A DNA stretch of 10,331 bases. Source: Candidatus Njordarchaeota archaeon (GTDB lineage Archaea > Asgardarchaeota > Njordarchaeia > Njordarchaeales > JAHKLH01). Where the stretch lies: positions 1 through 10,331 of the forward strand of contig JAHKLH010000039.1 of assembly GCA_029856635.1 (NCBI GenBank), written 5' to 3'. Position numbers and translations under genes: made by a program. This document shows positions 1-6,706 of this stretch, one piece after another (within the stretch, counting starts at the first letter, position 1; each line of letters begins with the position of its first letter). The notes beneath the pieces are model-generated. The model saw only the letters and a program-made list of their open reading frames with translations, made no database searches and was not told the DNA's origin.

Positions 1-34
1 AAAAGCAAATAAATAAATTTAAAAATTTGTCTGA

Positions 35-47
35 ATGTTCAGAACAT
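35..47. promoter_or_regulatory. Perfect 13-bp inverted repeat, candidate operator
   Basis: The sequence ATGTTCAGAACAT is a perfect inverted repeat: 6-bp arms around a single central A. It lies about 53 nt before the preferred start of the HTH regulator and just ahead of an AT-rich TATA-like stretch at about 49-68. The position suits an autoregulatory operator or an activator site for that gene. The repeat is seen directly; the operator role is inference. Confidence 0.4.
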
Positions 48-48
48 A

Positions 49-68
49 AAAATAAATTTAATAAATAG
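49..68 (+). promoter_or_regulatory. AT-rich TATA-like promoter region for the HTH regulator
   Basis: An uninterrupted A/T stretch (ataaatttaataaata type) lies roughly 35-50 nt before the ATG at 100. That distance suits an archaeal TATA box giving a short leader. The exact box and transcription start cannot be fixed by eye. Confidence 0.3.
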
Positions 69-99
69 GGAAAATGTAATTTTGGGACAGAAATTGTTG

Positions 100-501
100 A
101 TGATGTGCGAAGTTTCGGTGAGAATAGTCTTACCAGCAATTCGACGAGAATTAGCAAAGATTCTTCATAAGGAATTTGGTTTATCTCAAACGAAAATAGC
201 AAAGATTTTAGGAGTATCTCAATCCGCAATTAGTCATTATCTCAAAGATCTTAGAGGCAAAACTCTCGAACTCAGGAAGTATGAAGACATAATGAATGAA
301 ATTAGAGAATTTGCAAAACTTCTTGTCAAAGGAGCAGATTTACAAACTCAAGTAAAATACTACTGCAAAATATGTTCAATGATATTTCTGAAAGGACTTG
401 TATGTAAAGCACATAAAGCTTATGTAAAAGGTATTACGACAAAACTGTGTGAACTTTGTAAGGAACGGGCAAGAAAAATTCTGGAATTCTACAGTCAGTG
501 A
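100..501 (+). CDS. COG2522-type HTH transcriptional regulator with Cys/His-rich C-terminus
   Basis: Predicted DNA-binding transcriptional regulator of 133 aa. The N-terminal CEVSVRIVLPAIRRELA segment and the following helix-turn-helix (about residues 27-53, GLSQTKIAKILGVSQSAISHYL) match the archaeal COG2522 pattern. The same kind of HTH is known at the N-terminus of ThiN-containing ThiR-type regulators, but no ThiN domain is present here. The tail has C89-x2-C92, C102, H105 and C117-x2-C120, a probable metal- or cluster-binding site that could serve as a sensor. I prefer ATG 100 (or 103) because family members begin just before the conserved CE; an in-frame TTG at 82 would add six atypical residues. 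A palindrome at 35-47 may be its operator. The gene converges on the UPF0282 gene with no intergenic base. The target genes and ligand are unknown. Confidence 0.85.
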   Translation: MMCEVSVRIVLPAIRRELAKILHKEFGLSQTKIAKILGVSQSAISHYLKDLRGKTLELRKYEDIMNEIREFAKLLVKGADLQTQVKYYCKICSMIFLKGLVCKAHKAYVKGITTKLCELCKERARKILEFYSQ

Positions 502-1605
502 TCATTTTTCTTTTTCTTGGCGAAGAATTTCCGCAAGAGGTTGCTGACCATAAAATTCTGCAAATGTGAGTACTTCTTTCTTTTTTTCTCGAGCAAACTC
601 ATAAACTTCTTTAAGCTTAGTTCTAAACCTAATGTCACGTGTTAGATGATGATCAAGAAAAATCACATGTGAATCTATTTCTTGTATAATTCTCTTTAAA
701 TTCTCAAGGCATCTTCTAAAGTTTATAAGATTAAACATGTATGGAATCAGATATGTAGGTGGCCCATCAATAAAGAGAACATCTGGATTTTCCTCAATAA
801 TCCAATCTGCGTAATCTTCTATTATGGGGCCACTAAGATCCGAGGTGTATAGTATCTTAGCGTCTTTTCGCTTAATTACAATTGGAACAACCCATCCTAC
901 TTTCGAAAACTCTATTCCATGAAACATGGGCTCTCCAAACCTAATTATTGTTTTCCCGAACGTAAACTCTCTATTATCAGCAAAGAAGCATCTAGTGTTG
1001 TTTATCTTAAATTCTGGAATAATCTGCCAACTATTCCATTTATCGGAGAGACGCTGGAATCTCTTAAGTCCCTCTTCTATCAATTGTCTACGACGTGTTG
1101 AATAATCACCAAAATCAATTCTCATGCTATGTTCAAGTTTTTCAAGTGGATTTGCGAACTCTTCTTTGGAAGCATTATTAAGAAACTTGGGTTTTTCTCC
1201 AGTCAAATGACTATATAAATTGCTATAGAATCTTTCCGCCCGTTTTCTTTGTGATTCATTAATATATTTATTTGGATCCTTAGCTAGGATCGTTTTACCA
1301 ATATATAATTCCAAAAGATTAGGACGAAAATGATCATAATGATAATGAGTAATTGTTACTACGTCTGCATGCTTCGAATACTGTATTATTGTATCCAACG
1401 CCTTTCGAACATAATTAATTTTTTCCTCCTTTGACAACGGAAAAGATGGTTGCATTATCGATGCTCCAGCATCTATTAGTATTTTCACATCGCCGGTATC
1501 TATGAAAATCGAGAAAGACTTTGCTCCCATGGATTCTGACCAGATCGGTATTATTGTTATGTTGTCTATTACTAATTTATGTTGTGTTAGTGATGTTTTT
1601 TCCAT
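502..1605 (-). CDS. UPF0282 (COG2248) metallo-beta-lactamase-fold hydrolase
   Basis: Predicted metal-dependent hydrolase of the metallo-beta-lactamase superfamily, 367 aa, a little longer than the roughly 300 aa I expect for the family. The zinc-binding motif is THYHYDH (H87, H89, D91, H92), with further likely ligands H229 (PMFHG), D256 (YTSDLSGP) and H319/H320 (FLDHHLTRD). The N-terminal SESMGAKS segment followed by ILIDAG is typical of UPF0282, an archaeal family whose substrate is not established. The ATG is supported by a strong SD, GGAGG at 1611-1615, five nt upstream. It is the second gene of an operon: the methyltransferase-like gene ends 25 nt earlier. Its stop abuts the stop of the convergent HTH gene. 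An insertion of roughly 80-100 residues between the HxHxDH motif and H229 makes up the extra length. Confidence 0.88.
   Translation of the reverse strand: MEKTSLTQHKLVIDNITIIPIWSESMGAKSFSIFIDTGDVKILIDAGASIMQPSFPLSKEEKINYVRKALDTIIQYSKHADVVTITHYHYDHFRPNLLELYIGKTILAKDPNKYINESQRKRAERFYSNLYSHLTGEKPKFLNNASKEEFANPLEKLEHSMRIDFGDYSTRRRQLIEEGLKRFQRLSDKWNSWQIIPEFKINNTRCFFADNREFTFGKTIIRFGEPMFHGIEFSKVGWVVPIVIKRKDAKILYTSDLSGPIIEDYADWIIEENPDVLFIDGPPTYLIPYMFNLINFRRCLENLKRIIQEIDSHVIFLDHHLTRDIRFRTKLKEVYEFAREKKKEVLTFAEFYGQQPLAEILRQEKEK
505..518 (+). terminator. T-rich tract after the HTH gene, possible archaeal terminator
   Basis: Two T5 runs separated by a single C follow the regulator's stop codon directly. 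T-rich tracts without a hairpin are the usual archaeal termination signal. The tract also encodes the Lys/Glu-rich C-terminus of the convergent UPF0282 gene on the other strand, so it may be under coding constraint only. Confidence 0.3.
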
Positions 1606-1620
1606 GCAAACCTCCTTATA
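1606..1620 (-). promoter_or_regulatory. Strong Shine-Dalgarno site of the UPF0282 gene
   Basis: On the minus strand this reads TATAAGGAGGTTTGC followed by ATG. The AAGGAGG core is a near-perfect match to the anti-SD of 16S rRNA at five-nt spacing. It fixes the start at 1605 and shows that this organism uses SD-led initiation inside operons. Confidence 0.75.
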
Positions 1621-1630
1621 ATCATCAATA

Positions 1631-2743
1631 TTATGGGTTCAATGATATTGTTACGCCTCCTTCGTCACTCATTATTGTAAGAGAATAGAAGTGCTTATAA
1701 ACATATTCCAGAAAGTCCTTCATTTTAATTAAATATGCATGCGAAATTGTATTATGAGCACCAATAATTGCTCCCGATCTTAAGTGCTTTTCTACTCTAC
1801 TCAAATAGTCCAAGTACTCATCTTTCTTAGCATCAATGAATGCAAATGAGGTAGATTCCCTTACATCGATTTCCTTTGCATCCATAACAAGAACATCTAG
1901 TATTTCTTCAAGTTCCAATTTTCTTCGTATCATCATTAAATGTCTTGCGTAATCTTCATTTCTTTCAACAGCATACACTTTACAATGCGAATTTTTCACT
2001 GCAAGGCACATGGAAAACGTAGAAATTCCGTACCCTGCTCCAATGTCAAGGAGAATAGTGCCAGGTTTACAAGTAATTTTACTCAAGATGAAAATCAGTT
2101 TAGCGGTATTAAATGAAACTGGGGTTGGTCCTAGTTTGGGAGCAAGCCGAAAAAGCTCTCGCATTATTAGCATGGAATTTTCTGAGGATTTAGAAATAGC
2201 AAGAATACCGGTATCAACTGGAATAACTGAGTAAACATAATCTTTTGATCGCAAGAAGGAAAGTGCATCAATGATTCTAGTGACGTGAAGAATGGCATCA
2301 TGTATTAACAGAATACCATTATTCTTTAAAATCTTCACTGCAGAATTGATTAAATCGTAATCAATTTTATGGCCAACATCAATGAAAATAAAATCGGTAT
2401 CACTTATGGAATTAACATAATCAACAAAATCACCATAAATAATCTCAACTTTTTTGTCCAATTTTAAGGATGCAATATTTTCTTGAAGTTTTTCGCAAAA
2501 ATTCTTATTCTTTTCAATAGCATACACACGCCCATTTATCCCGGTAGCTAAGAATGCAGTTGATACTCCTACTCCAGCGCCTACATCAACAGCAGTTATC
2601 TTCTCCCGTGACTTGGATAAGGCGTAAGCAAAGATGAATAAAAGAAGTCCACAAGATGGTGAAACTGGTCCGGCTTTGATTTTGACTGCATTCCGATAAA
2701 TATTGACTATAGCACGAAGATGCTCTTTTATCCCCTCATTCAT
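1631..2743 (-). CDS. Tandem double class I SAM methyltransferase-fold protein
   Basis: A 370-aa protein made of two head-to-tail copies of an O-methyltransferase-like (COG4122-like) Rossmann domain. Copy 1 is about residues 22-185 and copy 2 about 200-370. Each copy has a GP-x-S entry segment (GPVSPS at 25-30, GPTPVS at 205-210), motif I (VDVGAGVGVST at 52-62, LDIGAGYGIST at 232-242), an acidic residue that would bind the SAM ribose (E77, E260) and a FID motif (FIFID at 118-122, FAFIDAKKDEY at 300-310). Where caffeoyl-CoA-type enzymes have a metal-binding DN, copy 1 has HDA (148-150) and copy 2 AHN (329-331), so the classical divalent-metal site may be altered. No SD precedes the ATG. A TTAAATTT-like TATA box about 30-37 nt upstream suggests a very short leader. 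It is the first gene of the operon with the UPF0282 hydrolase. The methyl acceptor is unknown. Confidence 0.8.
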   Translation of the reverse strand: MNEGIKEHLRAIVNIYRNAVKIKAGPVSPSCGLLLFIFAYALSKSREKITAVDVGAGVGVSTAFLATGINGRVYAIEKNKNFCEKLQENIASLKLDKKVEIIYGDFVDYVNSISDTDFIFIDVGHKIDYDLINSAVKILKNNGILLIHDAILHVTRIIDALSFLRSKDYVYSVIPVDTGILAISKSSENSMLIMRELFRLAPKLGPTPVSFNTAKLIFILSKITCKPGTILLDIGAGYGISTFSMCLAVKNSHCKVYAVERNEDYARHLMMIRRKLELEEILDVLVMDAKEIDVRESTSFAFIDAKKDEYLDYLSRVEKHLRSGAIIGAHNTISHAYLIKMKDFLEYVYKHFYSLTIMSDEGGVTISLNP

Positions 2744-2772
2744 CTTTTAAGACCCAAAAGTAATATTTTGGC

Positions 2773-2780
2773 AAATTTAA
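2773..2780 (-). promoter_or_regulatory. Candidate TATA box of the methyltransferase/UPF0282 operon
   Basis: The minus strand reads TTAAATTT about 30-37 nt before the ATG at 2743. With the usual archaeal spacing of about 25 nt this would start transcription only a few nt before the start codon, which agrees with the missing SD. The call rests on pattern and spacing only. Confidence 0.35.
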
Positions 2781-2931
2781 GTGAAGTCAGCTTGCTATAA
2801 TATGTGCGCGGAGTCTATTTATTTGGATATTTATTGTGATAATAATCGTGTTAGTGGAATATTAATTTAATAATAATGTTTATTTTTAACATTTCAACAA
2901 TACCTCAATACTGATTAAACGGTTTTTATTT

Positions 2932-3486
2932 ATGATAAAAAACTTTAAAGTAGTTTTAGTTGGAGACGGTGGAGTAGGGAAAACATCGCTGGTTCGACAT
3001 ATTTTGAATAAAAAATTTAGTCACGATTACTCAGTTACAGTAGGGGTTGACATCTACAGTCATTTGTTTAAGGGAAAAGATAAAAATTCCAAAATCAGAT
3101 GGATTATATGTGACTTTTCAGGACAAATTACTTTCAACAAAATCATATCGCAGTTCGGTTCCGGAGCAAACATCGTCTTTCTAGTCTTTGATATTACACG
3201 GAAGAATACTCTCTACAATATTTATTCGTGGGTGAATGAAATCAAGGAGAGAGTATCTAAGGATGCGATTTTCATTCTAGTTGGAAACAAAACAGATTTG
3301 CGTGGAAGCACTGAAACAGTACCAAAAGAAGAAGCCGAAAATGTTGCAAAAGCTCTTTCAGAGATATTAGAAAGACCTGTGGTATATATCGAGGTTTCTG
3401 CTCTAACGGGAGAAAATGTTCCCAAGTTAATAAACTATGTTCTCAAGAAACTCTTTTCAAGTAAACTGGCTAGATTCTCTGGATGA
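2932..3486 (+). CDS. Ras/Rab-like small GTPase
   Basis: A 184-aa single-domain small GTPase of the Ras superfamily, closest in style to Rab/Ras proteins. All nucleotide-binding motifs are visible: P-loop GDGGVGKTS (11-19), switch I T36 in VTVGVD, G3 DFSGQ (61-65, where eukaryotic Rabs have DTAGQ), G4 NKTD (119-122) and G5 SAL (156-158). It probably acts as a GTP/GDP switch, but the pathway is unknown. The C-terminus (KLARFSG) has no cysteine, so Rab-like prenylation at the tail is not possible. No GAP, GEF or roadblock gene lies in the window. The ATG is chosen because only nine residues precede the P-loop region and no other start fits. It is divergent from the methyltransferase operon across a 188-bp AT-rich gap. 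Such GTPases are known from several TACK and Asgard archaea. Confidence 0.93.
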   Translation: MIKNFKVVLVGDGGVGKTSLVRHILNKKFSHDYSVTVGVDIYSHLFKGKDKNSKIRWIICDFSGQITFNKIISQFGSGANIVFLVFDITRKNTLYNIYSWVNEIKERVSKDAIFILVGNKTDLRGSTETVPKEEAENVAKALSEILERPVVYIEVSALTGENVPKLINYVLKKLFSSKLARFSG

Positions 3487-3487
3487 A

Positions 3488-3493
3488 TTTTTT
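3488..3493 (+). terminator. Poly-T tract after the GTPase gene
   Basis: A T6 run begins two nt after the GTPase stop codon, as expected for a simple archaeal terminator. No hairpin is seen. Confidence 0.3.
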
Positions 3494-3539
3494 GGTCATC
3501 ATAAATACTAGTGCGAGAAACTAACATCGTAGATCCCTA

Positions 3540-3549
3540 TTAAATATAT
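3540..3549 (+). promoter_or_regulatory. Candidate TATA box of the protease pair
   Basis: TTAAATATAT lies about 29-38 nt before the ATG at 3578, a good distance for an archaeal TATA box with a short leader. It implies that the CPBP and prolyl oligopeptidase genes have a promoter separate from the GTPase gene. Confidence 0.45.
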
Positions 3550-3577
3550 TTCCTTAATCGATACTTTGAGGTCGAAA

Positions 3578-4243
3578 ATGCAGAAAAGCAAGTTATTAAG
3601 AGTCATTTTATTCATGAGTTTACTTTGTATTTTCTGGATAATTTACATGAGATTTCTTTGGGGATTACCATATATCACGATTTTCCTTTGGCATTCCTAT
3701 TTGCTCACAATTGCAATATTGTTTTATCTGATTTTCAAAGTAGACATTGGATTGCGCTTTGAGAAAAAATTATTATTTGAGAGCATATTAATTGGAATCA
3801 CTTTTGGAATAATTGGGGTAATACTCGAAATCAAGATTATTCTAAATTACGCACTTATCTTTCTTTTACGTCAAGCGTTTGAATCAGAAATCGATCTTGT
3901 ATTACACCTATTTAAAATGTGGTTTTGGATTGGTTTTGCAGAAGAAGCATTGTTTCGGGGAGTAATTCAAACCATTTTAATGATGCGTTTTCCAAGGCAA
4001 ATAAAAATTTACAATTATCAATTTAAAGTAGGAACAATCTTAGCTGGATTGATATTTGGTCTAGTACACATAATTAATTTGTTCGGTGGCTTACCACTTT
4101 ACTATGTCATATGTCAAGTCATCGCAGCTACTGCTTTTGGTATCGCTGTTGGGTATATTTATCAGGAAACAAGAAGTATTTTTATCACATCCGTAGCGCA
4201 TAATCTTGCAAATGGCATTACAAGCGTAATCTATTTTCTATAG
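3578..4243 (+). CDS. CPBP (CAAX/ABI) family intramembrane metalloprotease
   Basis: A 221-aa multi-pass membrane protein of the CPBP family (Rce1-like glutamic protease fold, PF02517 type). The catalytic motifs are EEALFR (E122, E123, R127), FGLVH (H164) and a third motif AHNLAN (H208, N212). At least five or six hydrophobic stretches are visible, including residues 7-23, 32-53, 68-88, 151-168 and 177-194. In other organisms members cleave prenylated CAAX proteins, mature peptides or regulate membrane proteins; the substrate here is unknown. ATG 3578 is preferred to the in-frame TTG at 3566 because GAGGT at 3568-3572 forms an SD five nt before it. The prolyl oligopeptidase gene starts 23 nt downstream, probably in the same transcript. 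The neighbouring GTPase has no CAAX box, so it is not an obvious substrate. Confidence 0.9.
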   Translation: MQKSKLLRVILFMSLLCIFWIIYMRFLWGLPYITIFLWHSYLLTIAILFYLIFKVDIGLRFEKKLLFESILIGITFGIIGVILEIKIILNYALIFLLRQAFESEIDLVLHLFKMWFWIGFAEEALFRGVIQTILMMRFPRQIKIYNYQFKVGTILAGLIFGLVHIINLFGGLPLYYVICQVIAATAFGIAVGYIYQETRSIFITSVAHNLANGITSVIYFL

Positions 4244-4266
4244 CTCTCATAAATTTGGGGTTGTCT

Positions 4267-6171
4267 ATGAATACTCAGAGTAACATTCAAGAAGATCCAT
4301 ACATTTGGATGGAAAATTTGAATGATCCCAAATTAATAAAATGGATCGAGGAAGAGAATGCCAAGTTTCGGAATTTTGTTGGAGATTTTCCTAAAAAATT
4401 GCAGAAGAGAATTGAAAAATATTATGAAATTCCATCGATACTTCAAGTAATGGTAACGGATATCGGCTATTATATGCTTGTTCGTGATAAGAAATCATTT
4501 AAAATAATTCTTCTTCGAAGGGACGGAACACAAGAGACGATCGTTGATTCTAGTGAACTTGGCAAGGATATTGTTATACATGGATTTAATTCATCTGATG
4601 ATGGAAAACTTCTAGCATTCATTTTTGCATATGCTGGAGCGGATGTGGGAACAACTAGAATAATTCGATCAGATTCAAAAGAGGTAATCGATGAAATAAA
4701 GGATAGTATTTATGGAATAATTTGGTTAGACGAGAGGAAGTATTACTACGTCAAGTTATTCAGAAAAGAGAAGACGCCTGATGGAATTCCACCACCTACA
4801 TCTAGGGTATTCTTAAGGGAGAATGGAAAGGATTACATGATTTTTGGCAAAGGCTTACCACAATCTTATTTTGTTGGAATTTCAAAATCAAAAACAGCAG
4901 ATAAAGTTTTACTCTTAGTGAATTATGGTTGGACTAGGAGTACTTTCTATGGTGGTGATCTTCGAAATCCAGAAACTTGGACTAGGTTGTATGGTGGGGC
5001 AGATTTTGTTATTAATCCCATTGATTACGTGAATGGAGAATACATTTTAATTTCTTATGAAGGAGAAGGTCTTGGAAAAATAATAGCAGTTAAGGAAAAT
5101 GGAGACACTCGCTTATTAGTAGAAGAAAAAGAATTTCCACTATTATACGGTGCGTATGCAAATAATAGACTTTTCATTATAAGATTAGTTCATGCAGTTT
5201 CAACTCTTAGAATTTATGATTTAAACGGGAAACTCCTACGCGAAATAAGATTCAATCCTCCTGGGACAATATCATCGTTCCACTCAAATGGAAAGGAAAT
5301 CGTGTTTAAGTATGAGAGTTTTTATGTTCCCTATCGAATATACAAGATTGCAAATGAAAACTTGGAAATAATTGATTCTAAAGAAATTAGTGGTGATTTT
5401 GTAATCGAAGAAGATTTTGCTGAATCATTTGATAAAACAAAAATACATATATTTATCGTTAAAAGGAGAAATTCAATACTTGAGAAAGTACTAGCTTATG
5501 GATACGGAGGCTTTGGAATAGCCATAACCCCACGATTTTATCCACCGATTATTCCATTTCTCGAGGACGGCGGTGTATTTGTAGTTGCAAATCTAAGAGG
5601 TGGGAGTGAATACGGTGAAAAATGGCACAGAGCTGGAATGAGAGAAAATAAGCAAAATGTGTTTAATGACTTTATCGCAGTAATAACAAAGATGAAAAAA
5701 TTAGGCGCAAAGGTAGTAGCGATGGGTAGAAGTAATGGGGGTCTTCTTGTTGGTGCTGTGATGACTCAGAGACCAGACATACTTGATGGTGCTGTAATAG
5801 GATATCCAGTATTAGATATGCTTCGTTTTCACAAACTGTTGATCGGCGCTGCTTGGATTCCTGAGTATGGAAATCCAAACGAGCCAAAGGATAGAAAATT
5901 CTTATTGAAGTACTCTCCTTATCACAATGTAAAGGCGGGGGTAAAATATCCTCCAACACTCGTTTACACGGGTCTTCATGATGACCGAGTACATCCAGCA
6001 CATGCGTTTAAGTTTGTTGCAAAGTTAAAAGAAGTTGGTGCGCCAGTATATTTAAGGACTGAAACAGCGAGTGGACATGCTGGTGCATCTCCAGAGAGAA
6101 AAATACGTGAAGATGCGGATATCCTAGCATTTATATATAAAATCCTAGGGATGTCTCCTCAAAAATCTTGA
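4267..6171 (+). CDS. Prolyl oligopeptidase (S9A serine peptidase)
   Basis: Prolyl endopeptidase-type enzyme cleaving short peptides after proline, 634 aa, slightly shorter than the roughly 700-aa animal enzyme. An N-terminal helical segment (DPYIWMENLNDP, 10-21) leads into a beta-propeller (about 55-395) and a C-terminal alpha/beta-hydrolase domain (about 400-630). The triad is S489 in GRSNGG, D572 in HDDRVHPAH and H604 in ASGHAG. R574 corresponds to the substrate-binding arginine and W530 (GAAWIPEYG) to the tryptophan that stacks on the P1 proline, which supports true proline specificity. The NLRGGSEYGEKWH block (442-454) is also typical of S9A. There is no signal peptide, so it is cytoplasmic. 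ATG 4267 is preferred to the in-frame TTG at 4255. The upstream GGGGTTG is only a weak SD. It probably degrades peptides released upstream, possibly with the CPBP protease encoded just before it. Confidence 0.95.
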   Translation: MNTQSNIQEDPYIWMENLNDPKLIKWIEEENAKFRNFVGDFPKKLQKRIEKYYEIPSILQVMVTDIGYYMLVRDKKSFKIILLRRDGTQETIVDSSELGKDIVIHGFNSSDDGKLLAFIFAYAGADVGTTRIIRSDSKEVIDEIKDSIYGIIWLDERKYYYVKLFRKEKTPDGIPPPTSRVFLRENGKDYMIFGKGLPQSYFVGISKSKTADKVLLLVNYGWTRSTFYGGDLRNPETWTRLYGGADFVINPIDYVNGEYILISYEGEGLGKIIAVKENGDTRLLVEEKEFPLLYGAYANNRLFIIRLVHAVSTLRIYDLNGKLLREIRFNPPGTISSFHSNGKEIVFKYESFYVPYRIYKIANENLEIIDSKEISGDFVIEEDFAESFDKTKIHIFIVKRRNSILEKVLAYGYGGFGIAITPRFYPPIIPFLEDGGVFVVANLRGGSEYGEKWHRAGMRENKQNVFNDFIAVITKMKKLGAKVVAMGRSNGGLLVGAVMTQRPDILDGAVIGYPVLDMLRFHKLLIGAAWIPEYGNPNEPKDRKFLLKYSPYHNVKAGVKYPPTLVYTGLHDDRVHPAHAFKFVAKLKEVGAPVYLRTETASGHAGASPERKIREDADILAFIYKILGMSPQKS

Positions 6172-6309
6172 TGTTAGTTGTATAGGATTTCGGACATCTA
6201 ATAAATTCAAGATTTAGTAAAATGCTTGGTTTTTAAGGACAGCATTTCCCTTAGCGATTACTACTTGATGTTTTTGAGAACCAAAGTAAAATTGCGAATA
6301 ATGCAAAGC

Positions 6310-6518
6310 TCATTTTTCCCACATAAGTTTTCGGAGAATTTTTATGGCTTCTTTTCTTGAACATTTATATTGCTTCATTATCATTTTTAATCTCATTTCA
6401 ATGACAGCATCTATGAATTCTGCGGCGAGGCGTAATCGTTCTTCTGGTGAAAGTTTTCTTCGGTCCTTTTTAATGCTTCAATGTGCCAACGAATACTATC
6501 ATGCTCGTGGTTTGTCAT
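6310..6518 (-). pseudogene. Small gene (about 69 codons) broken by one frameshift
   Basis: From ATG 6518 the minus strand reads MTNHEHDSIRWHIEALK. After a one-base loss it continues as LSPEERLRLAAEFIDAVIEM and on to EAIKILRKLMWEK and a TGA at 6310-6312. Restoring one base in the A5 run (6467-6471) or the A4 run (6454-6457) gives one 69-aa, charged, mostly helical protein. The start has an SD (AGAGG, about six nt upstream) and a TATA-like patch at about 6549-6560, which argues for a real gene. The LSPEERLRLA phrase resembles small helical proteins sometimes found beside toxin genes, but I do not recognise the family. No partner gene is intact nearby. The frame stays open for 31 codons past the TGA, to 6214. 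The break could be genuine or a sequence error. Confidence 0.6.
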
Positions 6519-6672
6519 TAGAATCCTCTAAAATCTATAATTTTAGCACAAATATAATAAGCTACTGGATGTTTCTAATGCTACCATGAATGCACATAAT
6601 CAACTTTGAATTTATCTAATTACTAGATTAAGACTGAGGTCGAATCATTTTGACTAATTGAATTCTAATGAC

Positions 6673-6682
6673 ATATTTATTA
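6673..6682 (+). promoter_or_regulatory. Candidate TATA box of the creatininase-family gene
   Basis: An ATATTTATTA-like stretch lies about 25-34 nt before GTG 6701 and ATG 6707. With normal archaeal spacing this predicts a leaderless or nearly leaderless transcript. Confidence 0.35.
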
Positions 6683-6706
6683 TGAATATTATATTGGGTT
6701 GTGAAT

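Noticed and set aside
919..1101. 60-codon plus-strand open frame inside the UPF0282 gene
   Set aside because: Fully antisense to a gene with clear family motifs; no start signal or motif of its own.
2010..2234. 74-codon plus-strand open frame inside the methyltransferase gene
   Set aside because: Antisense shadow of the conserved second motif I region.
3222..3425. 67-codon minus-strand open frame inside the GTPase gene
   Set aside because: Shadow of the G4-G5 region of the GTPase.
3484..3513. C-box-like ATGATGA on the minus strand after the GTPase gene
   Set aside because: No proper D box or C'/D' pair at a usable spacing, and it runs into the GTPase coding end.
5672..6001. 109-codon minus-strand open frame inside the prolyl oligopeptidase gene
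   Set aside because: Antisense to the catalytic domain; composition is unlike a real protein of this genome.
6344..6589. 81-codon plus-strand open frame
   Set aside because: It is antisense to the frameshifted small gene at 6310-6518, which has better codons, an SD and protein-like composition. The plus-strand product shows no recognisable motif.
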